Assembly (NCBI RefSeq): GCF_014529535.1 | Contig: NW_023503293.1 | Span: forward strand, 3,924,741-3,988,740 | DNA from: Bradysia coprophila | Taxonomy: Eukaryota; Arthropoda; Insecta; Diptera; Sciaridae | Length of the DNA stretch: 64,000 bases | Direction of reading: 5' to 3' | Notes under the pieces: model-generated | Databases searched by the model: none | The model's input: the letters and a program-made list of their open reading frames with translations, nothing else | What the model was told of the DNA's origin: nothing | Shown: in pieces, positions 1-14,093 of the stretch | Layout of the letters: every line of letters begins with the position of its first letter | How positions within the stretch are numbered: the first letter of the stretch is position 1 | Made by a program: the position numbers and the translations under genes

Positions 1-416
1 CGTTGCGGTGGAATGAGACCGAGATCCCAATTTGTGTTTACTTTGGTGTGTTTTTTTTTAACCCATCACTTGAAACATAATGTTCAATTATTGCAGCTCG
101 TCGATTTTTTCTTTTATTTCTGTTCAAAGATTGAAATGAACGAAAATTTTATTTTGTAGGGAAGACTACAACAACAATCTTTTATCTTGGTTAAATTTGG
201 ATATGTTGTGCTTTTTCCAAACACAATATGGAATTTGAATATCGTCAATAAATGTCGTAAAATGTTTCGTTAAAATAACTGTGCCAAAACTTCTTGTAGA
301 ATATTTTTTGGAGAAAATAAATTTTTGTTTTTTAAAATCTGTGAATCTTAATGGATAATGTCGCATGCCGTATTTAGCTATCTGTAGTCAGTATTGAAAA
401 TTCTAAAAGTCAATCC
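1..416. other. Downstream flank of the aldo-keto reductase gene
   Basis: AT-rich non-coding sequence 3' of the reductase stop codon. It includes what should be the 3' UTR of the minus-strand gene. I see no convincing poly(A) signal close to the stop and no second gene. The only open frame, about 66 codons on the minus strand at 166-366, has no recognisable features and looks like chance. Confidence 0.5.
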
Positions 417-2958
417 TTACCCCTGGAAAAATCCAAAATCGCACACCCGTATCCCCTTATCCAATCCTTTGAGAATCGTCATATCCTCCTGTGACAGCGT
501 AAAATCGAAAATATCCAAATTTTGACGGAGTCTGGTTGGATTTGTACTTTTAGGGATCGCCGCCACTCCTCTTTCCAGAATCCATTTTAGTAAAATTTGC
601 GCCGGAGTTTTACCGAGACGATTTGCAATGCCGATTACATCGCTATTCTCTAGCAGATTGGGAATGGCGCGTCTGGAAAATAAGTGTTTTTGGATTCAAT
701 TTTTTACATTTAAGACAAAGCACATTGGCTGTTTACTTATAGCATCTTCGCATCGTATTTAAAAAAAAAAAAAAAAAACAAAATATGTAAATTGAGGCTA
801 GGTATTGGTCACACTCAGGTCATGGAAAAAAATTACTGAATTACTCGACAATAGTTAGAAGGTGATACTTCTAGAAATCGGTGTCTACGAGAAAATATTT
901 CCTTGAGTTTTCATAATTTTCTTGGATTTTCTTGAAAATCTTTTTCGACAAATTCGAGAAAAGTTTGAGAAAACCAAGAAAAAAAGGTGTCAGTGACCTC
1001 AAATCTATAAACAGAAATTTGAGCTATCAGGATGAACTGTACAACGGAATGCAACTGAAACCGACTTCAAGTCGGTGGCATGACTATTGTTGAGCTTCAT
1101 CTATGGTGATTGAGTTATTTACCCATGACATGAATTTGACCTGTTCTGAGCCTTGGTGGAAATTGTTTGCTGTAAAGTTGATATTCGTCAACTTTTTGGG
1201 AAAAAAACATTTTCATAAAATTTAATTGAAAAAATGTTTTAGCAAAACGTACGCCCTGTCGAATGGTGCTACTTGCAATGTTTTTTTTTATAATTTAAAT
1301 TTTTGTTAAAACTGTGGTACTAAATGAATGTTTATCAGAAATGTTGTAATTCATTTTTTAATGTTTGAAATAAAATGCTCTCTCTATTTTACGAAAAATG
1401 TGTTCATCATTTTGCTACAAAATACTTACTCATATCCGGCCATCTTATTCAGATCTTCAATGCCCTTCGAACCAAGTGGAGCGTAAGCGGTAACAACGAT
1501 ATTATTTTCCTTGCAAAAATTGATTAAATCGTGTTGTTGCAAATAAACGTGAACTTCAACTTGATTATTTGCTGGCTTTATCGTTGAATTGTCGATCAAA
1601 CGTTGAATTTGTTTTTTATTGAAATTGGACACACCAATGCTCTTGGTTAATCCGGCCTTGACCATTTCTTCCATTTTCTATATAAACAAAATTGAAGCAA
1701 AATTCACCATGACTGATATCGTTAAATGGCTGAATTATTGTTACCTTCCACGTTTCAACATGATTCGTATCCAAATCGAGTACAATATCACCATTGGCGT
1801 GACGCTGAAAATCACCATCAGTTTCTGGCACTCCGAACGGAGTGTGTATTAAGTACATATCAACATACGACAACTGTAAATCATCCAGAGATTGCCGCAA
1901 ACATTTTTCTACACAACTGGCTCGGTTACCTGTAAAGTTTTGTTTTTGTTAATGGAATGTAAATACCGACGTGTGTTTGCACGTTGACTCAATTGGCTAA
2001 GTGAATATTTAATTACACTCCAGTTTCGTATCGAGATGGCACTTCGGTAGAGAAAGCCGAATAAAGATTTTAAGTCAAATAAATATTTACCTGGCGGTGG
2101 CAACTTTGTCGTTATGAACAGGTCTTCGCGCTTAACATTCGTAGAATCTAACCATTTCTTTAGTACGCGGCCAATCGCTTTTTCATTCAAATAAACCGGT
2201 GCAGCATCGATGTGACGGTAACCAGCTTTTAGGGCTTCATCTAACGCAGCCTCCATTTCGTTATCTGGCGCCTACAATCAGACAAATTATTAGTTAAGTA
2301 AATATGATATAGCCTGCTATATATATATAGTATCAGACACAGTTTGGAAGCTATACGAACAACTTATTTTTGGAGGGCTAGGAGAACCCTAACGGCGATG
2401 GTGAGTCTAGTGTAGATATATCTGAGCCGAGCTGACAGACATTGTAGAAAATCACAAAATAAAGTGAAATTTTGAAGATACAATTTGTATTAAATCTGTC
2501 TTGGCAGTATGGAAGTTGAGTGGAAAACTCAAAAATTTGAATCACACAATTTATCACGTATATGCGTTCGTTTGATAGAGAATTTGATCATCTTCGTATT
2601 AATCGAAACGATTTTAATCGCTGAAACGCTTCAAATGCTATGCAAGACAGATCAAGATAGTAAAACCTACAAAGTATGTCTTATGAGTATGTTCTTATAA
2701 CGGCTGGTACATAATTAGGATACTTAACGAATGTGTTAATTGATTCGATCTAAGTATATTCAACGAACTCACTCTTGTTTTAACATAAACTTTGCTTAAT
2801 GAGACGATGTTATGTAGTGAGTCACTAGTTGTGATCAATTGGTCCCAACCAAATATTAATAAATCCCATAGCGCATTGAGACTTACCCTCCAAGTACCAA
2901 TGCCTAAAGCGGGCATGCGTAATCCATTATTAAGACTTAAGAACTTCTTACACGCCAT
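417..2958 (-). CDS. Aldo-keto reductase (AKR1-like), 5 exons
   Basis: This predicted NADPH-dependent cytosolic aldehyde/ketone reductase is encoded by exons 2958-2887, 2271-2091, 1929-1745, 1677-1430 and 672-417 (complement). All introns are GT-AG, the phases agree, and the sum is 942 nt, or 313 residues, a normal length for the family. The start is the ATG at 2958, giving the typical N-terminus [19 protein letters not shown]. The catalytic tetrad is visible: Asp46 and Tyr51 (in HIDAAPVY), Lys80 (in ITTKLPP) and His113 (in YLIHTPFG). The cofactor-binding IPKS motif lies in the last exon. The C-terminus ends FGFFQG. The largest introns (673-1429 and 2272-2886) contain only AT-rich sequence, including a long A run near 760. 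The exact substrate cannot be deduced. The nearest known types are aldose reductase, alcohol dehydrogenase [NADP+] and anhydrofructose reductase. Nothing looks broken. Confidence 0.93.
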
Positions 2959-5900
2959 AATTATTCACAAGAAAGCGTAACACAAAAACAAAGCGAAATT
3001 GATATCACGAGCCACGAATTACAACCAAAAACACACACCGAATTTGACTAAGAAAAGAATGGTGAAAAATATGAATATAATTTATCGTCGATATAGCCGG
3101 GTCAACAGGCAGTGAATAACTGAATAATAAAAATTCTTTTTATGTCTAAATACAACATCGATCCGAAAAAATTTCAAGCACGGCGATGACTAAATGCACT
3201 CTAAGGTGGTTTTAAAACCTTTTCGGTTTATGCTCAAACTCGTTTTTCGTTTTTGATTTCTAATTGCAAATATCACATGAAATTCTAAATTTTTATCCGA
3301 CAAATTGCTGAATGATATACCGGGACGGTAATTGATATTATATTGGGCTGACGAGTTCATAATAATAAGTCATACAAAATTAAGTTCAGATTTGGTGGGT
3401 TTGATTTAATTTATTTTTTCTTACTGGCTTAACTAAGAATACATTTTACAGAATATGATCACATATAGAAATATGGATCTAGACTTTAATCTTCTAGAGA
3501 TCTCTCGGAGTTTATTTCGTACTGTTGTTGCAGAAAAGAAAAATCCCAGTGGGATAAAAATACGTTCTTTAATTCCTTACCCTGACCAATCTAAAGTAAC
3601 CCCACACGGACCTAAAATTGTCTGTGACCCTTGCTGTGATCGAACCGAGATTGAGATTGAGGAGTTGAATGTATTAGCGTATACCACTCCAACACATTTT
3701 TAGATTTAATTTAAAGAATGGTCCTGGTCCCTGAAAAACATAACGAAATAGCAGAGAGATCAATCTAATTGATCAAACGTAGAATGCATTTTGAATTATG
3801 ATATCAATATATTGTTTGTTGCTGCATGGAGAGAGTATTTACTGACCCTTGGTTTCTACTCCTATTTTATCACATAAATTACACACTTCTCGCTCTAAAC
3901 AACTTCCCTAAAATATTCATTTCAGTTTCTACTGAAACTTCTTCTGAAAATGTTGATTGGATAAACAAAATCGAGATCATACCTAGCCCAAATAATTAGC
4001 ATTGCTATTTAAGGAAATCTCTTATGTGAATGTAAATGTGAATAAAAGCACTAAAATGCCTTAAATGCAACAATCCTCCTTCCTACTGGCTCCCGAATCT
4101 TTGCTACAACCCCTATACGTTCCGTGTTTTTTGATTTGTTCTGAATTACCTAACAAACTATAGATTTTTCAATAAAACTTTCTTTGTGGACCTATACACT
4201 ACCTCACGAAATTTTTCGTTAAACTTTTCAACTTTCTGTTAGTAATTAGAAGGGAAAGTATTGTCACGATTAAGAAAATTTTGAAAGGATATAGTGATTG
4301 GAATGATTTTGTTCAAATAGTGTGTGTGACGACGAGTAACAAATTTTCTTTATTTCTTTGTAGAGAAAAAGTTTGGAAACTTGTCCGAAAATCTCGGCAA
4401 GTACTTTATTTGCGTACGTAAAATGGTTTTCAAAATATGAATCAATTACTAGGTGTTACTGTGAATTTCTATAAAATTTCTTATTGTCGTTAATCTCGAA
4501 CGACTACACTAATTAGTGAGCTAGAAAATCTACAAGAGAAAGTCGAAACAATTTGTAATTAAATTACAGAGAATTTCAGCTAATTATATTACAAAGCTGT
4601 ATGAATCGAGAAACGAAATTATTCCGGATAATAATTTAGAACGAGATAGATTTCACCATAACTACATTACAAAAACACAATTTGTTTTAATCAAAAAGGG
4701 TCCGCCTTTCGATATTATATTACCCAAAAGAGTGCCGCTCCTAAAACCCTGTACCGCGCGGTGCAATGAAAAGATCATTCAATAAAACCAAAATCAGTTT
4801 CCATTTAACAATGAACCGATACTTTTTTTCAACAACATCTTCCTTTTCTCTCCCTAATCTATTTTATTCTTTTATTTTTCACAAAAACAGCCACTGTTCA
4901 TTTTGCTATGAATATCAAAACAAAAAACACCTTCCGGATTATCCAGTCTCATGCTGCGTTTATTTACATCCAAATAATCAGCGAAGTATTAAAAAGGTAA
5001 CTCAATACTTTTCGAATTGTTTGGGATGGAAATGAACCGACAATTTTTTATACGTTGTGAATAAATGGCCTGGTTAATTAATTGCCAAGCTTGCAACAAA
5101 ATATAAACGGGCTAGTGCAATGACACAAGTTCGGCATAATCATGAGACGTCGTAGTCATGAACAATATTTTCATCAAGAAATTCGTCCATCAAATACGTA
5201 TGAAAATCAATTTTCTTCGACGTTCAAAACGAAATGATTGGCATAAAAATGCGGAGATTTGTTTACAAAATTTTGTTGCAACGAAAACACAGATAATCTT
5301 TTTAAACTTTCAATGCTGCACTGTTTGTTTGAACAATCACTTTTATGACCAATAATCCCTATTGAAGCATATTCATATAAGTTGTTTGTTGTGGAAAAAT
5401 AGACAACATACCAAACCGATTATGCCGATTATGCATATTATCGGATTTTGGTTTAAAAATTCAAATGTTTAAGTGTCATTATGGTATTCTGCATTGTTGT
5501 CGGGCAGGAAAACCGTATTTTTTGTGTGTGTACGAATATTGAACAATATTTAAATATTGTGGATGCAGCAAATGGTTCACTGGAAAGTACAAAAGCATCG
5601 ATACCACTATGAATGGCATGTCCTTTATTAGAATTATATCAAATCGTAGTACAGATAATTCATCACTCCGACTGAGAACTTGGTAGAAAAAATTATGCCA
5701 ATCGCTGTATCTCAAAAGAGAATTGGATTGGAAGAACTGTTTAACTAAGTACTGTGTTAAAAATAAAAATTGTAGACTTGAAGTAGTAGATTCAGCATCT
5801 ACATTTTGAAAATGCTTACGACAACAGAGGTTCGGAAAATGTAAAGTATATGTCAATAACGTATGCGTAGGCGTAGCAAAAAGATGATTTTTATGTTCAA

Positions 5901-8799
5901 ATGATTGGTTTTCAGAACAATTTTGTTTATCAGGGTACAGCCATTTGCAATTTTTTCTCTTGAGTGTGGACAACTCCATTTTTTCCTACTACAACTTTCT
6001 GTAAGACTTTAAGGTGCAACGATATTTCTTCCTCGCTACTTTACAAGCGACCGACATAATCTGACAACAACGACAGCGTGACAACTGTAAGATTGACAAT
6101 TATGATTAAAACTTTTATTCATTTTGCTCAAAGCACTACCTCATGATTAATAAATCTTTTACTATGCTGCTGCATGTAATAAGGCTATTACATGTATAGG
6201 CAATAGCTTTTACATCACTCGCATAGTAAAACGTTATACTACACACGGGAAATAAAGTGATATCTCGTATCATGATGAGTAAAAGTACCTCGGGCTACCG
6301 CCCTCGGATACTTTTTCTCATCTGGATACGAGATATCACTTTACTTCCCTTGCATAGTAATGTACTATTACTTCAACTGTTCCTTTAAAAGAAAACTACA
6401 TTGAAGCTCATCTCCTACTTTTCGTTGTATCGTTGAATATCCGTATCTAAAGCATGGGTTTACTTCTGATAACAATACGGATGAAAAAAAGTGTTCCACT
6501 TAAAATGTCCTTATTTGACAATAATGTGCAGTGATATTTTTCTTCTTTTTCAAATGAAAATCAGGAAATACAAATTTCATAAAATAATCTTCCTATATCG
6601 CATCATCAATCAATTTAAGATAATGTGCAATACATACCGTTTTCATCATATTGTGCGTTTTTTATGGATGTATGAAATGCAACTGCAGTTTTTTTTGGCA
6701 AATGTTTTAGTTCTCTCAAACTCTTATTTTGCTATTCGTCCGATTTACTGTGCACAAATTGTGCTGATATAATCTTTGGAGACAGCACTTGAAATATTTA
6801 ACCACATTTTGTGTTCGGTATACTATAAATGCAGTATTATGTGATTGTTATCGTCAAATTATAGTTCATTTGAAAGAGGATTACAATTCGTCCTGAATGT
6901 AATTTGTGCAATGAGTTGGTTTAATTTTAAGAAAGAAAAAAAAGTTTTCATTTGTGTCGCGTCAATACAAATTTGTGTGCCTTGTGATAACACTTAATAT
7001 GAATTTCACCAAAAAATTTAATTTTAAGTCTCATCCTATTGTCAGTTTAAATTATTCGAATGCTTCTCATTTAATTAAATTTTGACACAATTTTCAGGGA
7101 CTATTCTTAAACACTTTAATAAAGTTTGATTTTGAGACATTTTTAAGAAACTTGTTTTCTAGAAATTTTGAGAAATCTTTTCTATTCCTTTATTCAAACA
7201 ATTTCTCTGTCAATTTTATGTACTGTGTGTTTGCTATTTTACGCGTTAATATTTAATGCGTTTAGGGTCTTATATGGCAAGTATATACTAGGCTTGACGA
7301 ATCCCATGAACCTGATATCTTATTGTCTTTCTGAAGATTTTCGAAAATTGCAGCGGCAAAAGCTTTATTTTAGTGAAAAGTAAAACTTGTACTAAAACAC
7401 TGCTGTCATCTAGTCATTTGCTATAATGAGTCAACTAATTACGTTAGCTTCGACTTGTGTGATTTTAAACTTAAACTGATACACAGAGGTGTAATAAAGA
7501 AAATTTCATTGTTGTTCCACAATAGAAAACATAGCTGTGACTTTGACAATTTTATTTCGTTGCTTCATGTCCAAAAATATTCCAAAAATGCATGGTTGTT
7601 GTCGATAACATATCACCGTCCATACCAATCATCATGTTACGGCCGGCTATCACCTGTTATCGACAAAAGGCTTCAGGAATAAAAGACATACCCTGACTGA
7701 TGCGATCTTATCTAGCAAAAAGTATATTAACAAAATGAAGTAAACGGTTTGAAATAAATTTTGTGAAAATAACTAAGATAAATGAAGTAATAGATCCGAG
7801 ATCTGATAGTAAAACTGCTGATATGTTTACCATCTGTGAAAGGTTAAACATCTCTTTTTCCTTTCGCTATATATAAACTTCGTCCATATTGGGAAGTTTT
7901 CCTGTACCGACAATGGGACAGGGAAGTTTTTTTCGATCGTTTCCCGGGAAGCAAACATTATGTACAACAGGGTCAAAATAATAGCCGATTACAAAGTCAT
8001 CCATATTTATTACCGGGCTTAGATTGAACAGGAAAGTTGTGCGTAAAACTGATCATCATTATATGCTTCAGAAAGTAAACATGAAATGTTTTTAATGCTA
8101 AAAGGAGTCTTTCGCTTATACGATTTTGCTAATCAGATAAATGAAACATGATCCTAACCAGATAAACTACTAAAGTTGAAGTTATATTGTACTATAATTT
8201 TCCCATTAGAGAAATAATTGCTCTAACCATGCTATTATATGCATATAATAATAATAATATGAATATAATGCAGAGAGGGTACATATATATATAAATACGG
8301 ATATCGAATGAAGTGTTTTTATGTTAGCAAACAATTGTTATTGAAATAGATACTTTTTATATTGTGGTATGGAGATGAATATTTTGTGATTTTTTTTATT
8401 CTTCGTTTTGTTCAAATACTTGTAACAATATGTCGGTTTTTCGTCGGTTAAAATAAGGGTAGGTATTACAGATCGACGTACGATATGGCAAACAATTGAA
8501 TTACCGAAAACATAAACATATAACAGATACACAACAAATTGCGGGCTACCAATACCAATAAGAAACGCCCAACTTAATTCCGCTTCAGTTAATTTTTGGG
8601 ATGATCCTTACACTATAAACAAATAGAATCGAATAGACGATGAAAAATCTGTGCCTTCTGATGGGGTGAGGGTAATAAACATTTTTTTGTTTAAGAAAAA
8701 CCATAAAATATTTGTTAGAATAAGAATCCGGTCAGTTGTTATCTGAATTTTGAGCAAAACAAAAATCGAGTCTGAATCTCTTGCGAATACACGTGCGAT
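2959..8799. other. Gene-poor AT-rich interval
   Basis: No gene could be supported here. Two longer open frames were examined. One is 82 codons with an ATG at 3455 (3455-3703, plus). The other is 166 codons on the minus strand (5979-5479). Neither has a recognisable domain, signal peptide or splice-linked neighbour, so both may be chance openings. The interval also holds a foldback repeat at 6212-6372 and short fragments around 7560-7850 that resemble the CTGTTAYMGACGGC-ended repeat found at 13644 and 28191. Confidence 0.4.
6212..6372. repeat. Foldback repeat (MITE-like hairpin)
   Basis: The arms around AAAGTGATATCTCGTATC (6255-6275) and GATACGAGATATCACTTT (6325-6342) are inverted copies. The similarity continues outward to GCATAGTAA on both sides and inward to the AGTAAAAGTA/TACTTTTTCT pair. 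The loop holds a small GC-rich hairpin (CTCGGGCTACCGCCCTCGG). No protein is encoded. It is probably a non-autonomous DNA transposon of the foldback type. Confidence 0.6.
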
Positions 8800-11709
8800 A
8801 TGGATTTGAGTGATTTCTATAAACGACCTCGCTATTGCGAGGAAATGTGCAAAAAAGACGTGACTGTAAAATCTAGTAATTTTAGCATCGATCACATTTT
8901 AAACAAAGCCGGTGAAAATATTTCCAATTGTTGTACAATAAGTGAAGCTAGTGTGTTAGAAGAAAATTTTGCAAATAAGTATTCGAGTGAGCTAATGCCG
9001 ATGTTTAGTTGGTTACAATATACGAGATACCGTCCTCCAAAGTTGACCAGTAAGTTTCTTTAAATTTTCTGTGGATCTAATTTTCGTCCGAAAATCCGTC
9101 ATGCAAGACAATTAGTGCATTGAAAGAGTTACAAAGTTTCTAAACACCATAAACTTTCTCAGACGGCACCCGAGTGAAAATGAAAAAACAATAGAATTTG
9201 AGGCATCAGACTTATCATTTCAACAGATTGAGGATTTCATTTTCATTCTGGCAAGCATATCAAAAGTATAATTATCGAGTCTTGTAGGGAGATCAACATA
9301 ATTTGACCTAAAATCTTCTACTTCACTAGTGTTAACATGGACTTTGCTGCATAAATCGAAATTAAACAGATCGACAACTATGAAATAGATGGCAGACTGA
9401 TGCCAATTGTGAGATCATTTCCTAGGACTTTTGATTGGTTAAACCAATTCAATGAACAGTCAATCAATTTATAATTACAATAAATACCCGTTATTGTAAT
9501 CAATTTCACGAATTTCTTTAAATTTCATTAGACTTAAATCTATTCTGATTCGTGGAAATAATTCAATTAAAATAGGCCCTAAATCGAATGTATGATGTCG
9601 CTATCATCCTATTCAAGGCATTGAACCTTGGCTGTTTGAATCAATCTTTTCAAAACACAAAATATTGCGACCTTGAACTTAAAAACTTTTAAAGAAATTT
9701 ACAAACACTCAAGCTCCATTTAATTTGTGATTTGGAATGATTTTTTGAGTGTACCTAATATATTACACTGTCTAAGCCGATTAGAAGGTGCTAATGACAC
9801 CCAGTGGTGCGAATAATAAATAATTATCGTTTCAGTACAAAACTTTGTCCACTTACCGTTGCATTTACAGTAAAATAGTTATTTGTTTGCCTAGTGAAGA
9901 AAATAGGAAATTCGAACACGAACGAAGTTTTGCTCCGCTCCTGTCGTGATTCGCCCGACGTGAAATTACCTATTTTCTTCCAGAGGTGAACCCAACGTTT
10001 TTCATATGAGCGAGGCCGTTTTTCTCCACGAAACAAAAACATAAATTTATTACACAATTTCTCAAATCAAAAACAAAGGTGACAGTTCGATTGAGAAAAT
10101 TTCTATTTTCTCCCACATCAAAACGACACCAGATAAAGCGTCAACAAAACGACATTTTCACATGGTCTTTTGAGTGGTAAAAATGGGGTTAATCACACCG
10201 CACAAAAAATGTATATAAATTCGTCACTTCATAGGATTTACCATTATATTTGCTCAAAGTTTCACCTAAATTGCAGTTTTATTTATACTGCGGCGAAACT
10301 TTACCTCAATCACTGAGGCTCAATGCAATAAGACAAAATAATGTAAATGGCTTATTGTGCGTTTAGTTTACCGACCTCGGCTTAGCGGATCGGTAGATTT
10401 CACACAAGAAGTGCTATTTTTATCAATTTACTCATTGATGATAAATAAAGTATTGACACTAGCCAAAGCTCATCGCATAACTTTATATAAAATGTATTCA
10501 AGGGAGAGAAAGGTGATCTCTTCACCAGAGATATCACTGATCGCGATAACAATACGACCAATTCAATCTAGTTAAATTGAATGTTACATTCTACGAGATC
10601 AGAATTTAATTTCAAATAGCTCATTTCCGTACATGCCAATTTTTTGTAGATTTTTTTTCTTGTTTCGTATCAAATTCTTATCAAGTTTTTTTTCCGTTAC
10701 AAAGATTCTTTTCTAAATTTATTTTCACTCTTTTCTGGTAAATACTTGTTTTTGTTATGTTCTTTACATTTTGTTATCGAATTCTATAATTATCTGAACT
10801 GCGAGTATAATACCTCAGGTTGAGGTCAGAAAATATCACTCCATAACAAGGTCCATTGTTATGTAATTTAATTAATATACACTTATCAACGAGTCTTTTT
10901 CCACTATGATTACTCACTTATTTAATTGACTGAAAAATGTTAACAAGACAGAAGAAAAAATATTAAACATTCGACCAATTTCTGACACTTTTTTGCTTTT
11001 ATCATTTTTTGGTATCCTCGAATTTCATGTGAATGTTTCTAAAGGGATTACTTACCGTTGGACTACCACAAAAATTGTGAAGGAGCGCTTTTGTAAAGAA
11101 ACTAAGTCTGCAGTAAGACACACTCCACAAAATCTATTCGGAATTCAAGTTGTGGCAGATGCGTCCTTGAATTTTCTAAAATTTCCTAATCATTTCCATG
11201 TTTTCTCTAATTTTTCCGATTCCGAAAAATATTTTTGGTGAAACTTGGAAAAATTTAGGAAATTTCCTAGTCCGTGGTTCCTGATAACCGAAACCACGTT
11301 GCATTTTCTCTTTACTTACACTTATACTGTTTTTATAGGAACTCACAAAATTGGTCCAATAAAACGAACGCCTGGTCGTCTGCCAAGGGTTCCATTCACT
11401 GCCGAACAACTGAGCTCCTTAGAGAATGCCTATATACAATCATCATACCTAAGTTCTGAAGAAGCCAACCGTCTGGCTGCAAGTTTGGACTTAACGAGTA
11501 CACGGGTAAGCTACCATACATTTGCATCCGCAAAAAAACCAACAAATTTAATTGGATAAAATCAACAGGTAAAAATTTGGTTTCAAAATCGAAGGGCGCG
11601 GGAACGTCGCGAACGAAAGGAAGCTGATTTGACAACAGCGACACAAGTGATAAATATTACGACAAATCGAAACCAAAAAGAGTTTCAATTATGCAACATA
11701 GACAAGTAG
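8800..11709 (+). CDS. NK-class homeobox transcription factor, Msxlx/CG15696-like, 3 exons
   Basis: This predicted nuclear DNA-binding repressor has exons 8800-9049, 11339-11505 and 11569-11709. The junctions are GT-AG with matching phases, giving 558 nt and 185 residues. Exon 1 carries an Engrailed-homology (eh1) motif, FSIDHIL, at residues 28-34; in this family eh1 recruits Groucho co-repressors. Exons 2 and 3 encode a complete 60-residue homeodomain with the diagnostic Leu16, Phe20-region aromatic (Tyr20), Trp48, Phe49, Asn51 and Arg53 (KIWFQNRRARERR). The second intron splits it between homeodomain positions 44 and 45, a position shared by many homeobox genes. The N-terminal arm (KRTPGRLPRVPFT) differs from canonical Msx and recalls the divergent Msxlx group, to which I assign it from memory. 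The 2.3-kb first intron holds only unsupported short frames. The protein is short for a homeobox gene, so an additional upstream exon is possible. Confidence 0.88.
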
Positions 11710-11726
11710 AAATGTAGTAAAATTTA

Positions 11727-11732
11727 AATAAA
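11727..11732 (+). promoter_or_regulatory. Poly(A) signal of the homeobox gene
   Basis: A canonical AATAAA begins 18 bases past the TAG stop. This supports 11709 as the true end of the gene and implies a very short 3' UTR. Confidence 0.7.
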
Positions 11733-14093
11733 GTTCACACAAAAATTTTCATTATAAGTAAAATGTTGTCTTTGTTATTGTGGTTTTTATGTTATGTATG
11801 TACGTTCCGCAAAGTCCATCATATCATTTACACCAACTCATTGTAAGTTTACGTTCAAGTTTATACAGACGAAACTGGTTTCGTTTGTTGTTTCTTTTTT
11901 TATTATTATTCATCACTGAAATCTCTGAACCCCTTCCATGACGTTTTTTTTTCAAACATTCAATTCAATTCCACTTACATGAACGAATAAATGACTCTGG
12001 TTCTCATTAACAATTTAATGTATATGTGTTGTGAAATAACAAACGAGATTTCTCTTCACGGCCATACCTCGACCAATTGCATTACCATTTTAACTTAGTT
12101 TGCTTCTTCAGTTGGTGAAAGAGTGATGTGTTGTTACATTGTTTAAAGTTTGTCCATGTAAGAGAGGTGAGTTTAATCAATTTGGTGAGATAAAACAAAA
12201 CAAAAATTGTTTACCATTTCCGAAACACATTAAATAGAAATTACAATATCACAATAATTAACCCACCAGGTCTAATATCGGACACCGTAAATATGAGTAT
12301 CAAAACATACCAATGAAATTATATTGTCTGGTACTGCACATCAATTAAAATGCGAATTTCTTGCCTAAGCATTTTAATGACCCGTGACGAAGTTCATATT
12401 TTGTTATTTATTGCAACATTCCGTTTATTGCCGTTCTGGTGTGGTCTTGTAGTTAGTGCATATATCAGCTCTTTAAAAAGAAAGGGCGCAGGTAGTAAAT
12501 ATATTTGGTGTTACACTTGACTGTCGATTATTTTTATGCACTCATTGTCAATTAACGTGATTTCTCAAGCAAGTGTCGGTAGTTGGTACTGTTTGGCTGG
12601 TTTGGTTACGTGTCGAAGAAACACATTTTCTAATTTAATAAATATTTCGCGTTGTGTCTGCTGTATACGTGTAAGATATTTTGTAAAGTTTTTTTTTGAC
12701 GATGTTTAACACAATTTTGTGATTCAATTCATAATCGGAATGATATAACCGATCCAAAATCTGATAGGTTACTTCCTAAATGTATTTTTATAGCCAGATA
12801 AGTAGCAACAAGTTGCGTCGTTCTCTTTTTTTATGATGACGACAACGTTACCGTAACTATAATTGTTGTTTGTTCGTTGATGTATCAAGAAATGTTTTTA
12901 ACGGGCCCAGCCCGTCGCTTTTTTTGATGTGTTGGGATGACTCTGGGTCCTGTTTCAAAGAATGAATTTCGGGTTTGTACCGGTGTTTGAAATCAAATCC
13001 TCCATATTTAAATCAATCACAAAAACTATTGCATTCATATTCATGTGACAAAGTTGGCTTAACTTTGGCGAGAAAAGATCGAAGGACAAGAAGGTGGAAC
13101 ACAAAGAGCACCTTAGAGGAACACACAATCTAAAACGTTGCTTTAAAACAGAGTCGACTCTTGAAATAGTTTTTGTAATTTTCGGGTCGGGTCCGGTTTG
13201 GTTGGGTTTTTGGAAAAACCTCAACCCGATCACCTCTAATTTTTTTATTTACATCCATCAACTAGCAGATAATGTAGTTGTGTAGGCGAATGATAATATA
13301 TTACTCTCACATCATTAACTCTAACGTTAGTGTGTTAACTCAGCAGACTATAATTATGACAGCAGGGTATAGTGGCTTTCAACTATTTTTCTTACAAAAG
13401 ATATGTATAAATCCATGAAGAAATTTTTGTATGGTTTTCTGAAAGTCTTCGAGTTCCTTCTTCCACCATGCTATACGATCTACTGCATTAAAGTCTGGAG
13501 AATTTATTTAAAAAAAAAATATTCAAAAGATGTTCACATGCAAGGCTGGTGGCACTAAAAAGATGGTATATCTCGTGGTATATACAACTCGAAGATTTTC
13601 AAAAAACCTGGCCCTTTACTTAAAAAAAAAATGTGATTCTTAACCTGTTACAGACGGCAAGAATATTAAACGTTTGTCTGATCTATGACTTCATTTGATC
13701 GAAGATTTTCAGATATTGATTTCAGAAATCTTTTACTTCATTTGTTTTGAACATGCCTTTTGCTATATAAGACCTCATTAGGTATAGCTTGTCGGTTATT
13801 ATTGCTGTCGTTGTCGATAACAGATGACAGCCGTCTGTAACAGGGTAAAATCTCGTATGATAATCGAACTAGTTGTCAGTTTCATGCGCATCTTTAAAAG
13901 TAGTTGAAAATCACTATACCCTACAGTATGACCATTTGAGAGTGATTGGTTCTTCTGTTATACAATCCCGATTAATTCACATTCAAAATTAGACTATTCG
14001 ACTGACTGACTAATATATTTTTTTCACATTTAACACATTTCAGATTTGACGCTACAAAAAAGGAAAATTTAAAAAGAATCCATAGACGAAGAA
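11733..14093. other. Intergenic interval between homeobox and SDR genes
   Basis: AT-rich DNA without a supported gene. The frames at 12955-13233 (minus) and 13094-13285 (plus) overlap each other antisense and show no family features. The segment contains the MITE-like repeat 13644-13844. A CAG at 14041-14043, after a pyrimidine-rich run, could be the acceptor of a 5' UTR intron of the SDR gene. Confidence 0.4.
13644..13844. repeat. Short inverted-repeat element, family A, copy 1
   Basis: A 201-bp segment begins CCTGTTACAGACGGC and ends with its exact reverse complement GCCGTCTGTAACAGG. The interior contains ACTTCATTTGATCGAAG, TGATTTCAGAAAT and CTCATTAG. The copy at 28191-28393 shares these interior blocks and degenerate ends. 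It is therefore a dispersed non-autonomous element family. No coding content. Confidence 0.75.

Noticed and set aside
5479-5979. 166-codon minus-strand open frame
   Set aside because: Has an ATG and good length but no motif, no splice-linked partner and no nearby gene signals. Not strong enough to call a gene.
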